NCBI GenBank assembly: GCA_013398275.1
Contig: VZSE01009986.1
Coordinates: 641,043 to 705,042, forward strand
Origin: Promerops cafer
Lineage: Eukaryota > Chordata > Aves > Passeriformes > Nectariniidae
Reading direction: 5' to 3'
Length of the DNA stretch: 64,000 nucleotides
Made by a program: the position numbers and the translations under genes. The notes below the pieces were generated by a model that did not search any database, was not told the DNA's origin, and saw only the letters and a list, made by a program, of their open reading frames with translations. Each line of letters opens with the position of its first letter. The stretch's first letter is position 1. Of the stretch, positions 25,501-35,232 are shown one piece after another.

Positions 25501-25868
25501 TTTGGATGTACTGAAGAAAGCGGAATGTTTCACTAAGGGCAATGACACACGTCTTGTTTTGCTTTTCAAAGCTTTTTTTTTTTCTCTTTGTCAGCTTATT
25601 GTGCTGCTTTTAATTTATGTAAGCCTTGTTTAACTTCTGAAGTGGCCAAGAGTTTGTAGATGTTCTAGAGCTTTCTAGGTTTAACTCCTATAACCTTGTG
25701 CTGTGAATATGTAACAAATTAATGAAATTACTCTTCTGTTTGCAGGATTTGGAGCACCATTTGGGTCTGGCCCTGAATGAAGTACAAGCTGCAAAGAAAA
25801 CGTGGTTCAACAGAACAATAAGCTCTATAAAAACAGTGACTGGAGTGCAAGGAAAAGAGACTTGTTGA
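10413..25868 (+). CDS. RABGAP1: RABGAP1, C-terminal part (13 coding exons, 471 residues plus stop)
   Basis: Rab GTPase-activating protein 1 (GAPCenA) stimulates GTP hydrolysis by Rab proteins (Rab6 and others are reported) and is associated with centrosome and Golgi traffic. Joining exons 10413-10526, 11255-11329, 13493-13618, 14057-14200, 15762-15803, 16130-16258, 18871-18963, 19928-20038, 22741-22845, 23320-23403, 24204-24275, 24739-24936 and 25746-25868 gives one uninterrupted frame. Fragment residues 1 to about 190 are the TBC domain, with the arginine-finger motif IxxDxxR (I-T-R-D-I-N-R) and the glutamine-finger motif Y-C-Q. Residues about 200-450 form a Glu/Lys/Leu-rich coiled coil. The C-terminus is K-E-T-C. 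The human protein is about 1069 residues, so the N-terminal PTB region and the start of the TBC domain lie left of the window. RABGAP1L is the main alternative; the C-terminal sequence, the end K-E-T-C and the neighbour STRBP favour RABGAP1. Confidence 0.96.
10527..13492 (+). other. RABGAP1: RABGAP1 introns 10527-11254 and 11330-13492
   Basis: Two introns of 728 and 2163 bases around the exon at 11255-11329. Apart from splice signals and polypyrimidine tracts I see unique AT-rich DNA, with no recognised repeat, RNA gene or coding exon. Confidence 0.75.
11255..11329 (+). CDS. RABGAP1: RABGAP1 coding exon: TBC domain with glutamine finger
   Basis: 25 codons, phase 0-0, acceptor ttttag and donor CAT|gtaagt. 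The translation carries Y-D-E-E-I-G-Y-C-Q-G-Q; the Y-C-Q triplet is the glutamine finger that replaces the Rab glutamine during GTP hydrolysis. Both catalytic fingers are intact, so the gene appears able to encode an active GAP. Confidence 0.96.
13493..13618 (+). CDS. RABGAP1: RABGAP1 coding exon: TBC domain
   Basis: 42 codons, phase 0-0, acceptor ctcccag and donor CAG|gtgggg. The translation begins M-P-E-E-Q-A-F-S and ends Q-L-E-R-L-M-Q, matching the TBC helices that follow the glutamine finger. The initial Met is internal to the protein and is not a start codon. Confidence 0.96.
14057..14200 (+). CDS. RABGAP1: RABGAP1 coding exon: TBC domain
   Basis: 48 codons, phase 0-0, acceptor cttttag and donor GAG|gtatgt. 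The translation runs from E-Y-I-P-D-L-Y to I-I-D-L-L-L-C-E and includes the Q-W-F-L-T-L-F signature (a TBC motif in which W-F precedes the helix ending in F-P). Essentially identical to the vertebrate RABGAP1 proteins I recall. Confidence 0.96.
15762..15803 (+). CDS. RABGAP1: RABGAP1 micro-exon (14 codons), TBC domain
   Basis: Only 42 bases, phase 0-0, between acceptor tttccag and donor AAA|gtgagt. It translates to G-I-S-V-I-F-N-V-A-L-G-L-L-K, continuing directly from L-L-L-C-E in the previous exon and into T-T-K-D-D in the next. Too short for ORF finding; recognised by splice sites and protein continuity. Confidence 0.95.
16130..16258 (+). CDS. RABGAP1: RABGAP1 coding exon: end of TBC domain
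   Basis: 43 codons, phase 0-0, acceptor cctccag and donor AAG|gtgagc. The translation begins T-T-K-D-D-L-L-L-T-D-F-E-G and ends L-A-C-N-M-K. It covers the last TBC helices and the linker toward the coiled coil. Confidence 0.96.
17153..17300 (-). mobile_element. CR1 LINE 3' fragment, minus orientation
   Basis: It begins with the reversed CR1 terminus (catagaatc, then ggtttgggttggaagggact) and continues through cacccctgccatgggcaggg and acaccttccacta to the tctgggcaaca segment. A short, 5'-truncated copy inserted opposite to the RABGAP1 transcript. Confidence 0.92.
17788..17801 (+). promoter_or_regulatory. CTCF-like motif (weak candidate)
   Basis: tCACTAGAGGGAGC resembles the CTCF core CCASYAGRKGGC with one or two mismatches. 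It sits in the intron 16259-18870 in a locally GC-rich stretch. A motif of this length is expected by chance at some frequency. Confidence 0.25.
18871..18963 (+). CDS. RABGAP1: RABGAP1 coding exon: linker to coiled coil
   Basis: 31 codons, phase 0-0, acceptor aatttag and donor GAG|gtaatg. The lysine-rich translation I-S-Q-K-K-L-K-K-Y-E-K-E leads into a Gln-rich stretch and D-P-I-E-R-F-E, the start of the long C-terminal coiled coil. Confidence 0.95.
19928..20038 (+). CDS. RABGAP1: RABGAP1 coding exon: coiled coil
   Basis: 37 codons, phase 0-0, acceptor ccccgcag and donor AAT|gtaagt. The translation starts R-E-N-R-R-L-Q-E-A-N and shows a clear heptad-like Leu pattern. This exon is markedly more GC- and CpG-rich than the neighbouring introns. 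Confidence 0.96.
22741..22845 (+). CDS. RABGAP1: RABGAP1 coding exon: coiled coil
   Basis: 35 codons, phase 0-0, acceptor gttccag and donor CAG|gttggg. The translation A-E-E-K-A-D-A-L-N-K continues the heptads and ends E-E-E-S-A-Q. The donor lacks the usual A at +3 and looks comparatively weak. Confidence 0.95.
23320..23403 (+). CDS. RABGAP1: RABGAP1 coding exon: coiled coil
   Basis: 28 codons, phase 0-0, with a long pyrimidine tract before acceptor ctacag and a strong donor CAG|gtaagt. The translation L-K-E-M-C-R-R-E-L-D ends S-I-I-G-D-Y-K-Q. Confidence 0.95.
24204..24275 (+). CDS. RABGAP1: RABGAP1 coding exon: coiled coil
   Basis: 24 codons, phase 0-0, acceptor tttcag and donor CGG|gtaaga. 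It translates to I-C-S-Q-L-S-E-R-L-E-K-Q-Q-T-A-N and then K-A-E-I-E-K-I-R. A short coiled-coil exon in frame with both neighbours. Confidence 0.95.
24739..24936 (+). CDS. RABGAP1: RABGAP1 coding exon: coiled coil with acidic insert
   Basis: 66 codons, phase 0-0, acceptor actttag and donor CAG|gtaatg. The conserved ends Q-K-V-D-D-C and A-E-C-K-I-Q flank a variable acidic stretch with D-E-D-T-D-E-E-K-E. The variable part (V-A-S-T-A-K-D-G-S) differs from the mammalian sequence I remember, consistent with a hinge inside the coiled coil. Confidence 0.96.
25746..25868 (+). CDS. RABGAP1: RABGAP1 last coding exon with stop codon
   Basis: 40 codons plus TGA at 25866-25868, acceptor tttgcag. The translation begins D-L-E-H-H-L-G and ends V-Q-G-K-E-T-C, the C-terminus of vertebrate RABGAP1. 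This identifies the gene over its paralogues. Confidence 0.96.
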   Translation, partial: DLEHHLGLALNEVQAAKKTWFNRTISSIKTVTGVQGKETC

Positions 25869-27797
25869 AAAGCAGTTCTGTCAAACATACCTTCTTAACA
25901 CAACACCTTTTGCTGCCTTCCTTGGCCAGATGTTTAATTCTGTGACATGAGAGGACCAGAATGTAAATATAATAGAAACACAGCATGTCAGGATTTCAAT
26001 AGGTCAGTGATAAAGAGGATGGAAACACAAGAGAGGTTTTATTGCTAGACATGGGATGTTCATACTACTGATATTTAACAGGTGATGTAGCTAGATTGAA
26101 GCTCTTCGAGAAACACTCCATTCTGCGTCTGGCTGGAGGCTTTTCACAGACTAGGTACGAGAACTTACCAAACCCTAATTGTTAAGTTTACATATGATAG
26201 GTTTTTTTACAGTTATAACCTTTTTTAATCTTTTATTTGAAAGGAAAAGTGTCACTAACAAAGTTAAAAAAGAAAAAAAGAAAAAAAAAAGGAAAAATGC
26301 AACAAAAAATACAAGTTTATCAAGAACTACATCAGTGCCAGAAAGCAGTCCCCAGAGGTAGGAAATGGAGAGTAGGAGGTGACATGTTTTGCTTTATGAA
26401 TGGGGATGATTTCAGCATTCCTGTCGAGCAACCCCAGTTTGTTTTAGTAGATGCAGCATCCATCTCTCTGTGTTTGGCGTTTCTTTCTGTTACTAATCAA
26501 TTCTATGCAACTCTGGGCTTTTTTGGCATGGGCTGCCAAACAAATTCGCCACTGGAGGCTGGGAGACTTGTGGAAGTGCTAGACAAGAATAATCGGAATT
26601 GTGGGCAAATTTCCGTTTCACTTGTGTCATATTGTTTGATCCACATATCAACAGCGTTCAAATCCCCAGCACCAGGACTGCTGATGATACAAATTATGTG
26701 GATGGTCTGACGTTCAGTGGAGTCTGTCTGGGTTTTGTCAGGTTTCTGTTTTGTTTTTGTTTGTTTGTTTTTACCCGGCTGTAGCAGGCCCTCTGCGGAG
26801 CTCCGACAGAGCTCCCAGGTTTTAGTTTTGCACATAGGTATGAATGGGACAAAGAAACAATAAACTGAGATATATATGAGACAAAAATCACAGCGTGAGT
26901 GTAGCTGCGAGCATCTCTAGCTGTCCAAGTCGCTCCCCTGGTAGCGTTCTGAGGTGGTGTAGGTCATTTTTCACGCTCGATGCAGTTGCACTAATAGGTG
27001 CTAAACGTGCTTGGAGTTCTCATTCCTTGGATTGTATTGAGTTCTCACCAGAAAGCTGTAGAATGGAGTTTTGCACCTTGTAATTTTTTTAATTTATAAT
27101 GGTTTGTGTTATGCTGAAGTATCTATTGCATCAGTGGATAAATTTTGTGTGCAGTGTGAGTATAAGCTGGTAACAATATGAGGCACTGGTTTGTATATAA
27201 AGATATTTGGTTTATTTTGTATTTCTAACTTTTTCTTGTTTACTGTACTAATGCTAGCTAATGTACTCTGTAACTACAGGATAGAACATGCTATGTCCAA
27301 GCTTTTTTCCTTAACTGCATACATTATCTCTATTGTTTAATACCAAAAATAATACTGTAACTCCATCAATATTAGATGCGTGGACATTGTGGTAGCATAG
27401 TTGCAGTGTGTATACTTTATGAATTGAAATATAAACTAGTAAAATTGTATAACTATTTTGTTGTTTCATTTCATTTGAACAGAAAATTATTAAATATTTT
27501 GCAATATAAAGCTAATTCTCTTCTTAAAGTAGAAGCAATAGCATCTGCAGGCTTCTCCAAGACTGAAGCCACAGTCATGCTGCAAAGGGCTTTGCTAAAA
27601 AAGACTGCATGTTCTGCGTGCTGCCAACACTGGTTTTATATAATAAAATCTAGGGTTTGCTTTGAAAAAAGAAACTGCAAAAATGACCTTGTGCAGCTTG
27701 AAACTTGTGACTCAGTATTTCTCAAAACATGTCCAATTTAGAATGTTTTTTTTTTTCCCCATGGCCCTCCAAATTCTGCTTGAATCTGCAAAATAAA
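25869..27797 (+). other. RABGAP1: RABGAP1 3' UTR with candidate poly(A) signals
   Basis: No coding potential is visible after the stop codon. The region is AT-rich with an A/G-rich tract at about 26264-26297, T-rich runs near 26745-26772, and long AT stretches at 27080-27510. AATAAA hexamers stand at 26859-26864, 27642-27647 and 27792-27797. The last is followed some 40 bases later by a GT-rich stretch (about 27838-27860), a usual downstream element. Which signal is used cannot be decided from sequence alone. Confidence 0.6.
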
Positions 27798-29929
27798 TGT
27801 AGGCTATCTCTGCTTATCACCATCAGTAACAAATTCTGTGGGGTCAGGTGTGGTTCATGTCATCTTCAGCAGGGTTTTGTAGCCATGGCTGAGCCCGCAC
27901 GACTTCAGGGCTGCAGTAATTGGGTCACAGGGCAGCTCTGCTCCCCAGCCCTGTGTTCTGCAGAGATAACCAGGAGAACAAATGGAGTCTTGTCACCAAA
28001 ACCACCAAAGGTGGCTCGGAAAGCAGCCCTGCTCTGGGAGGCTGCTGTGATGTCACTTTCCCAGCCATATTTTGCTTTAAGAGAATGGTATTGTGTGGTT
28101 GTGTGTGGTCTCCGCTGCTTTGTCTTCCCAGAGGTGCATCCCTTGGTAAGGTCAGTTCTGCAGTTTCTCGATAGTTGCAGCCTTTAGAGAAAGTTTAAAG
28201 GTAAGTAGGGGACAGGAGGAAGCAACCCAAGAATGCTTCATCCACTTATCTTCCTCAAAGGGACTGGGAAATAGTGTAATACTGCACTTTCCTCCCAAAA
28301 TGAGGTACTCAAAGGAAGAGAAAAAGCTGCTTTATTGTTCAGATTTCTTCCACTCTCTAAATAAACATTACCTTCAAATTGCATGCAGCATATACTTATT
28401 AGTATGGATGCAGAACATGCATAATTGTTTCACAGCATTTCATCCAAAACACTTTATAGTCAGTTTCCAGTCATGGATTATTTTAGATGCTTACCTGAAG
28501 GTTTTTGGTGCTCAGAAATAAATATTACCAATGTGTTTCACATCCAACTCCATCTAAAATATCCGCAGCTAACTAAGAAAAATGGATCCAGTGCTGAGAT
28601 GTGCATCTTTGGAAGCATAATTACATGTGAAAGACAAGGAAGCAGGTCAGTTTTAAAATGAGGAAATTGAATTTGCAGATGTTCAAAACTATGAATAAGG
28701 AAGGTAGAAAACCACATTGAGTCAGAGCTGCTGTAAGCACAAGTATTTTACAGCCCTGTAAGAGAAAAGGAATGAGTGTGTTTGGTAGCATTTGGGGCAT
28801 TAATGAGATGGTTATTTTCTGGTAGTCAATCACCTTTCTGTTCACATGTGCCTCAGCTGGGTTTGAGTACTGAACTCCAGCTCAGTGCCAGTCTGCTGAT
28901 GCTGGGATTAATCTCCTGTGCCCCAGGCTCCAGTTTCCAAATGCTTTGCGTGTTTGTGCTTTACCCTTAAGTTCCAGTGGTCTCAGCGTGGGAGCTCGAG
29001 TGTCACAGTCTCATTTGTGTTGCAGAACTTCTCAGCAGCTCAGGGTCCGCAGCTGGAAGTGGATATTCAGGATCTATCGGAAAGTTTTACCTTTAAGCAT
29101 TGCGGGTGAGCCGTCTTGAAATTTATATAACTACCTCCCTGACTTTTTTTAGCTGCCCTTCTTATCTGTGGCAGTGATATAAAGTTCCTGTTATCAAGAG
29201 GAGGATTTCACTCCATCTGTTCAACAGCTTGGCTCACATTCATCCAGCCTAACTTTAGACACTTCGGAGGTGCCTAACATAAGAGTTTAATCCAGGGAGG
29301 TTTTCCAGCCCTCGGCGGGTGCGGGGGCAGCACTGCAGGCAGGCGCCTCACCCAGCCTCGTGCCTGGAGCCCTGATGGATCAGGGAAGCTCCTGTGAGCC
29401 CACAAACTGAACTGAGAGTCCTTCTTAAATTAAAAAAAAAATACTGGAAATGAGCCATCAGTGGACACTTAGGAGGTTGCTTTCTATTTTAATTTTTCCT
29501 CCTTTTCCCATCACTTTATTGTGCAATATTTTTCCTTCTGTATTGCCAAAGACCGTCAAGGTCTCTTCATACAGAGATTTTTCTAGATTTTACCACTGCA
29601 CATCCTAATGCATTTGAGCAACACAGGCTTGGTTTTGCTGTGTTTTCTGCATATTAACGAGCACAACAGTGTAACCTGGGATTGAGGGCTTTCCCTCGGA
29701 ATAATCTGGCCACAGGCACGGTAGGAAACTCGGGCTGTGAGGCGAGAAGGAGGGCTCTGCTCGGGAGCCATGTTTGTTGAGTGTAACATTGAAGTCAAGT
29801 GTTTCCTCATGGTGGTGTAAGTTCCTGCTGAATGGGGGATGAGTGGAACCGAGCTAACTGAACTAGAACCGGGCTATTTGAGGTAGATTAGCCGAGGAGG
29901 GACTCGAAGACCACCCCACAATCTCCGGC
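27798..29929. other. Intergenic region between RABGAP1 and the CpG island
   Basis: No coding gene is recognised. A segment at 29026-29105 is flanked by a good acceptor and donor and may be an exon of a non-coding or read-through transcript. Other ORFs here (for example 27729-28187) look random in composition, with no family resemblance. Confidence 0.55.
29026..29105 (+). other. Candidate 80-base exon of an unknown transcript
   Basis: The segment is preceded by a pyrimidine-rich acceptor (tcatttgtgttgcag) and followed by a consensus-like donor (GCGG|gtgagc). It is open in the frame giving N-F-S-A-A-Q-G-P-Q-L-E-V-D-I and ending K-H-C-G. I do not recognise the peptide. It lies about 0.8 kb upstream of the CpG island, so it could belong to a transcript of RABGAP1 read-through or an unrelated lncRNA. 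Splice-site matches alone are weak evidence. Confidence 0.25.
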
Positions 29930-30260
29930 TCCTCAAGCCCCACCAGGCGCTGACATCAGCGCCCTCACGGTTTCCCGCGCTTTTCTGGGGGGCGGGGCCC
30001 TCGGGGCCCGCGGCGAGCTCTGATAGGCTGGCGGGTGATTGGCAGCAGGAGCAGCCCTTGAGCGTGGAGGCGCCAGCGGCGCCATTTTGTTTGCCGTGCG
30101 GGCCGGGGTAGCCGAGGTGCGGTGCCGGGGGAAGGAGCCTTGGAGCGGGGCCCTGGCAGGAGGTGCCCGGCGGGAAGAAGGTGCGGAGTGCGGGCACACC
30201 GCTGAGCTGCTGGGCTGGAGGGGAGCAGCGGCCCTCGGGCGGGGCGGTGCTTCCTGAGGG
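29930..30260. promoter_or_regulatory. CpG island with promoter-like motifs, no known gene attached
   Basis: About 30 CpG dinucleotides lie in roughly 330 bases by hand count, against a CpG-poor background on both sides. Visible motifs are a CRE-like tgacatcag near 29952, a GC box ggggcggggc around 29988-29998, a reversed CCAAT box (gtgattggc) near 30037-30044, and a reversed YY1-type motif (ggcgccattttg) near 30077-30088. GC box, then CCAAT, then the YY1 site 40 bases later would suit a start near 30,090-30,110 on the plus strand. The YY1 site taken alone would point to the minus strand, so the promoter may be bidirectional. Confidence 0.75.
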
Positions 30261-30700
30261 AACCATGAGATCCTCCCAGAGCTCTTCCAGAGTCTGAGGG
30301 TGTTAGAAGAGCAGCAGGGCAGCGGAGGACAGCAGAGCTTTAGATTCACACAATAACCGCTGGTGATGAGTGGTACTTTGGGGAAAACCTGTACAGAACC
30401 TGTAGAGCATTAATGGCCCTTGTGGAGAAGGTGGAAAATTTTCGCTGTACTTTGCACGGGGTTTAAATGGCCTCGTCAGTTCTTTTCCCCTTGCAGATCC
30501 CCTCCAGGCCCCTCAGGCTGAGGCAGATAGTGAGTTCTTCCCATGCAGCAGCAGCAGCCTTTCATCAGGGGATGGGTGATGTTCATGGAAGTCTGTCACA
30601 GGCAGGTCTGAACTGAGGCCTCCTGAGGTAGAAACCTTTGAAATAGGCTGTGAGAGCTAATAAAGTGGGGCTGTTTGATCTGTAATATGATGAGTGGCTG
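30095..30700 (+). ncRNA. Hypothetical short transcript from the CpG island
   Basis: Inference only. From a start near 30,100, donor-like sites exist in the island (for example CCGAG|gtgcgg near 30,117). A good acceptor (cttttccccttgcag) precedes 30497. An AATAAA at 30659-30664 is followed immediately by a GT-rich stretch. Together these could make a non-coding RNA of a few hundred bases. No conserved ORF is visible. The human locus has a non-coding host gene (MIR600HG) near the STRBP 3' end, but no sequence relation to it can be claimed. Confidence 0.25.
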
Positions 30701-33700
30701 CCACGTTCTCCCCGTGGAAAATCTCCGTGAGGAGCCAGTCACACCACTGACTGCTGGTTAAGTAATTCATGGGTTCCTCCTACAAATCTGATCAGAAATT
30801 TGTATTACATCCTTGTACAAAAATGATCTGCTAGGAGGAAGTGTAGTAAAATTGAAGTGTCTTGGAAGTAAGTCTATGGGATGTGTTTCTAATACACCTT
30901 GAATTTACAGGTAAATCATTCTGATCCTCTGTTTATTAATAATGGTTGAGATAGGAGATCTAGAAAACTTTATATCAAAAGTCTGTCACAGAAGTTTTTC
31001 AGAATACAAAAAACTTAAAATGTTTGTTGGTTAAAATGTTAGGGCAGAAGTATTTTTTAATCAGCTTTAGTGGCTTGAGTTACAACTGAAGGTGATGTGA
31101 GTTGGCCTCTCGAGATCTCACCTTATGGGCCCTTGATGTGCGGCTTAACATGGTGGTCACTGGAGGGGATCAGGAGTCCAAGTGCAGGTTGTTTTATGGC
31201 AGTGAGCAGGCTGATTCAGTTATGGAGTTGCAGAGGTCCATCTTAATCAACAGCTTGTATGACAAAAGCAATGATTTTTAGGAAAGTGCTGCACTGTTTA
31301 AGATGGAATCGCAGCCACACTGGGCTCTGAGGTTCCAGAAGGTGCAGAAGAGATGAGACTTGCAGGCTGCCAGCTCTGAGCAGAAGCCCTCCTCGTGCTA
31401 GGCACAGTTAGCGTGTGCCATGAAAACATCCAAGCTGTGTGTTTAAACTCCCTGCTGTGAGCGTCTGTTCATGCACAGAGCTGGTGGTGTGATGGGGAAA
31501 GGGAGCCTTGGAGCCACGCTCATAAATGTAATTTTGGAGGGGACACTGGATTTACTCCTGATGCAGCTTTCTGATGTGGCTAGTCAGTTTATGCCACACA
31601 GGGAAAAGAAAACTGCTGTGCAGATTTTATTCAATTGCTGTGCCTGAGAAAAGGTAGTAAAGGACTCACTGAGATGGCAGTGCTGTGTCACTGTCAGCTG
31701 TCACGGTGTAAGCGAAAGGGGCTTATCAGTTCTTTTAAGAACACCACAGCAAACTTGTGGTTTTGGCACAAGTCTTGGCTGCCCGGAAAACAGGGGAGTG
31801 ATCTAATGCCTTCTGTGTCCTGGAGGCTCTGCTAGCTTAGAGAAGTGGTTTGATGGTAATTAATACTGGTGCACCAGACAGAATGGGTGGGAAGGAGGAG
31901 GAGGATGAAGGCTGGTTGCTTGCAGAGCAATGTATGTTTGAGTTCGCCACCTACTCAGGGCATGGCAGAACTGCTTCATAATACCACAGGGAATGACTTG
32001 AGGAACAAGATCTCATCTAGCACGGAAGGGAAGGGATGGTGTTTTGCATGATGACAAGTGTGCATCTCCTTGAGGTGGTTTATATGTGGAACGAGGCAAA
32101 CCCACAGCCAGAGAGGCTGAGGGAACCTGTGCCAGACCGCTGTGAATTGTGGATGACATCGCTGCTGCTTGCAGACATGAACAGCAAACGAGAGCTCCTG
32201 GGTGCCTCCAGCTTCAGCCTTACAAGAGTAGCCTCAACTCTGAATGTCTTTAGAAGTTACAGGTGCTGCACATTGCTATGGTTAGGACAGAGTGAGGAGA
32301 CCAGTAATGACTGTAACTGGAAAGTTCTAAATTCCGTTCAAGTTTTTATTCATTTGATCTCAGAATTATTTAATGTACAGACAGAAGTTACATGTCTTCT
32401 ACATGTAACAGCATCTTTCTCAAAACCTCATAGTTCTTTAACCCAGGATAACTGACGTGAGCTGCTCAAACCCCTGTCCATATGCTTGCTTTGTGCCGGA
32501 TTCAGGAGTCCTGTGGCTACCTCAAGACTTGCAGTATTGGCAGTATGGGAGTTTGTGTGGAACTGCTTTGCAGGGCAACATAATTGGATTTACTGAGCTG
32601 TATTTTGTCATCTTGCCCTGGTTTAGCCTTCCCTCTTCTACTGTAATCCAAAATTACCCAGATTAAGAAAAAAAAAAGTCCCTTTGAATGAATCAGAACC
32701 AGCAGAGCGTTGAGCCTGCCTTTATTGCAGGCAGGAAATCCCAGTACCTAAGGAAAGGGGAAGAGGGAAGTGTTATTTGTGCAGGGTATGTGACCCTTTT
32801 TGGGATCTAAAGGCCTTTTTAAGATTTTGCCTCATGTTCATGCCTGGAGCAAGAAAGGGTCTTTTGTTGTAACTGTAACAAGAGTACACACAGGCTTTTT
32901 ACAGCATTACAAATAAATGTGCTGGAACATATAGCCCAAAGTGAAGATGAATTCAGGGCCCTGAAAGCAGTGGCAGCTCCAGTTTCTTTCAGTTGATTGT
33001 ACCAAGGATTGGGGTCACAAAAGAGAAGGATCATTTACAGCTTAGAAAATGGGAAAAACTCTTTCTAGCTGACTTGCTGGAACTCAACCCTGCAGCAAAC
33101 CACCAAAGTCAGCATTATGTCGTGAGCAATTAAGTGAGGTGACACTTCTTGCAGAAAGAGGGGTGCTGCTTTGGGCAGGTTTATAGATGCAGCACTTTTT
33201 TGCACATGGAAGTTACAGGCTGGCTTGTTAGTTGCTTGACATCAGTCAAGCTTGGACATCAGTCAGTCATTATTTTTTTCCTGCTTCCTCTGTAATCAAA
33301 TACACTTTTCCAAGGTGATGCTGATTGCAGCAAGGTAAACTGGACATCTTGCTTGTTAAGCACATGGTTCGTTCCGCATGGATCCCTTCAGTGCTGTGCC
33401 AGCAGGGGATGGGGCAGTCAAGCAGTGTTGGGGAGGGCCTGAAATGAAGGAGCCTTCTGCTGCAGATTTCACTGTGTGCATTCAGCTGCAGATTCATAGT
33501 GAGAGGCACTGCAGGTGCAGAGGAAAAGTAGATGGACTTGGCTATTTCTTGGTTTGCAGGGGGTCAGGGGGAGGACTGGGGCCACAAATCACAGCTTCCC
33601 TGTTCTTCCAAGCAAGATACTCTGTAACTGCCTGGGCAAAGTTAGCTTAGCTGCAGCGGGACAGGAGTAAAACTGAGTAGGACATGCCAGGCATTTTCAC

Positions 33701-35205
33701 AGTGATGGAAGCAGGATGTGCCAACCTCCTTTGCCAGTTTAGGCCAAGTGCTGTGTGGCTTCTCCGGTGTCCCACTCCCATACGTGCCCCTCTCCCATTC
33801 CTGCGAGGCCACAGAATGCCCGCCAGCTCCTGGCGTGGGCCCAGCTCGCTTTGAGCTGTCACTGACCAGCGCTTGCCAGGCTGCTGCTGCAGAGCTGTCA
33901 GCCTTCTCAGCACCTCAGAGATGATAATCCCGAGGGAGCTTTTGGAATGACCTCTTAGTGAGCCAGCTAACATCAGGCATGAGCACAGACAGGCGTTATG
34001 CTAATACAGTAGGTAAGACTGACTTCACTTTCAGTTAAGTGTTAATGACGTTTTCTTAAGCGACTCTCTTCAGTTCTTTGTGGATCTTACTTGCTAAATG
34101 TTTGATACAGCTCTAAATTTTAAGTGATGGATGGTTTTGTTGGGTTTGGCACAGTTGTCCCTGAGTAGCTCTTTGTGCATTACTGACTTGTTTGCAGTAC
34201 ACCAGCAGACTGGGCTGGCTGCACACTGGCCTGTTGAGGGCAAAAGTCTCACACCAAGTCCTGGTCCAGTTATCATACATTCTAAGCTGTGGGATTTCAT
34301 ACATCTCATTTCATTAAGAGCAATCTCAATTACAGTCAGCTCATAACAGTTTCTAATCTCTCCTCAAGTCTGATCTCCTCTGAATTTGATTAATGACCTC
34401 TGCACTCAGACTTCAATTCAGCATTTCAAGACCAGAAAAACACTTCTAAGAAAAGTAAGACAATATGTTCACTGACTTCTCTTCCAGAATACAGCTGGGT
34501 TCTGTAATTCCAGGCTGGACATATGTGTGTACTCCAGTAAATCTTACCATGAGTTGCAACCTCAAGCAAACACCACCAGCCACACAATTGTCATGGTATC
34601 CCCAACTCCTGCCCTCAGTGGCTCCAGACAGAGAAATTGCTTGGATTTGCTTTGGACCTCAGAGGACAAACTGGGAGCTCAGGAATTTAATGTTTAAGAA
34701 ACACAGTGAAATGAGAGGAGAGAACTTTGAAAGAACCTTACTTGTTCTTTACGAAAAAGTACATAAAGAAAATAAACATCCAGTTTTTCTAATTAGCTAA
34801 ATACTAGGAATTGTCCAGATTTCCTTTTGGAGGGAAACTTGCCTTTCCGGCTGATCACGGCTATCACAGCCTTCTCTGGGCTTTTCTGGTACTGTTTGCA
34901 AGGCAAACCCCCTGAGGTACTTGTGTGCAGTAGCCCTCATAAGTTGCAATCTGGTAATGCTCTATTCACTTTCGCCTCTGTGAAGGAATGCATTCTGCTT
35001 GTTCCAGCATAAATGTGCTTTATGTTTGCATCTCCAAGTCGTCTCTGCTAACACTGCAGCCTTGGGGAGCCTCTCCTTTCCGTGGAGCCTGTCACCTGAC
35101 TCAGGCACAATGGACCTCTGTGGTTTGGCATCCCAGGCTTCAGGACCCCCTTGAAGGCAGTTTGCTCACTGTAACCAACCACCCCAACCAGTCATTAGGC
35201 CATAA
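30701..35205. other. Intergenic region left of the STRBP distal poly(A) site
   Basis: Unique sequence of mixed composition. The longest ORF (32036-32455, plus strand, 139 codons) has no recognisable domain or composition of a real protein. No repeat family, RNA gene or splice-supported exon was recognised. Confidence 0.6.
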
Positions 35206-35226
35206 TTCTGTTTACAGAGATAAGTC

Positions 35227-35232
35227 TTTATT
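35227..35232 (-). terminator. STRBP: Candidate distal poly(A) signal of STRBP
   Basis: On the minus strand this is AATAAA. About 40-55 bases downstream, at plus-strand 35174-35189, the minus strand reads TGGTTGGGGTGGTTGG, a strong GU-rich downstream element. The predicted cleavage is near 35,205-35,215. This is the best-formed minus-strand poly(A) site I see between the genes. Confidence 0.55.

Larger units (their letters stand above)
18964..25745 (+). other. RABGAP1: RABGAP1 introns between 18964 and 25745
   Basis: Introns 18964-19927, 20039-22740, 22846-23319, 23404-24203, 24276-24738 and 24937-25745 separate the coiled-coil exons. They contain unique, mostly AT-rich sequence with a few T runs. 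No repeat of known family, RNA gene or alternative coding exon was recognised. Confidence 0.7.

Noticed and set aside
27729..28187. 152-codon plus-strand ORF after the RABGAP1 3' UTR
   Set aside because: The composition looks random, the ORF begins in or beside the UTR poly(A) signals, and no domain is visible.
29874..30349. Two overlapping minus-strand ORFs of 130 and 138 codons in the CpG island
   Set aside because: They are Pro/Ala/Arg/Ser-rich in two frames at once, as expected of GC-rich DNA with few stop codons. No homology is recognised.
32036..32455. 139-codon plus-strand ORF in the intergenic gap
   Set aside because: No recognisable domain and no adjacent splice or promoter signal; length is within chance expectation for a 64 kb window.
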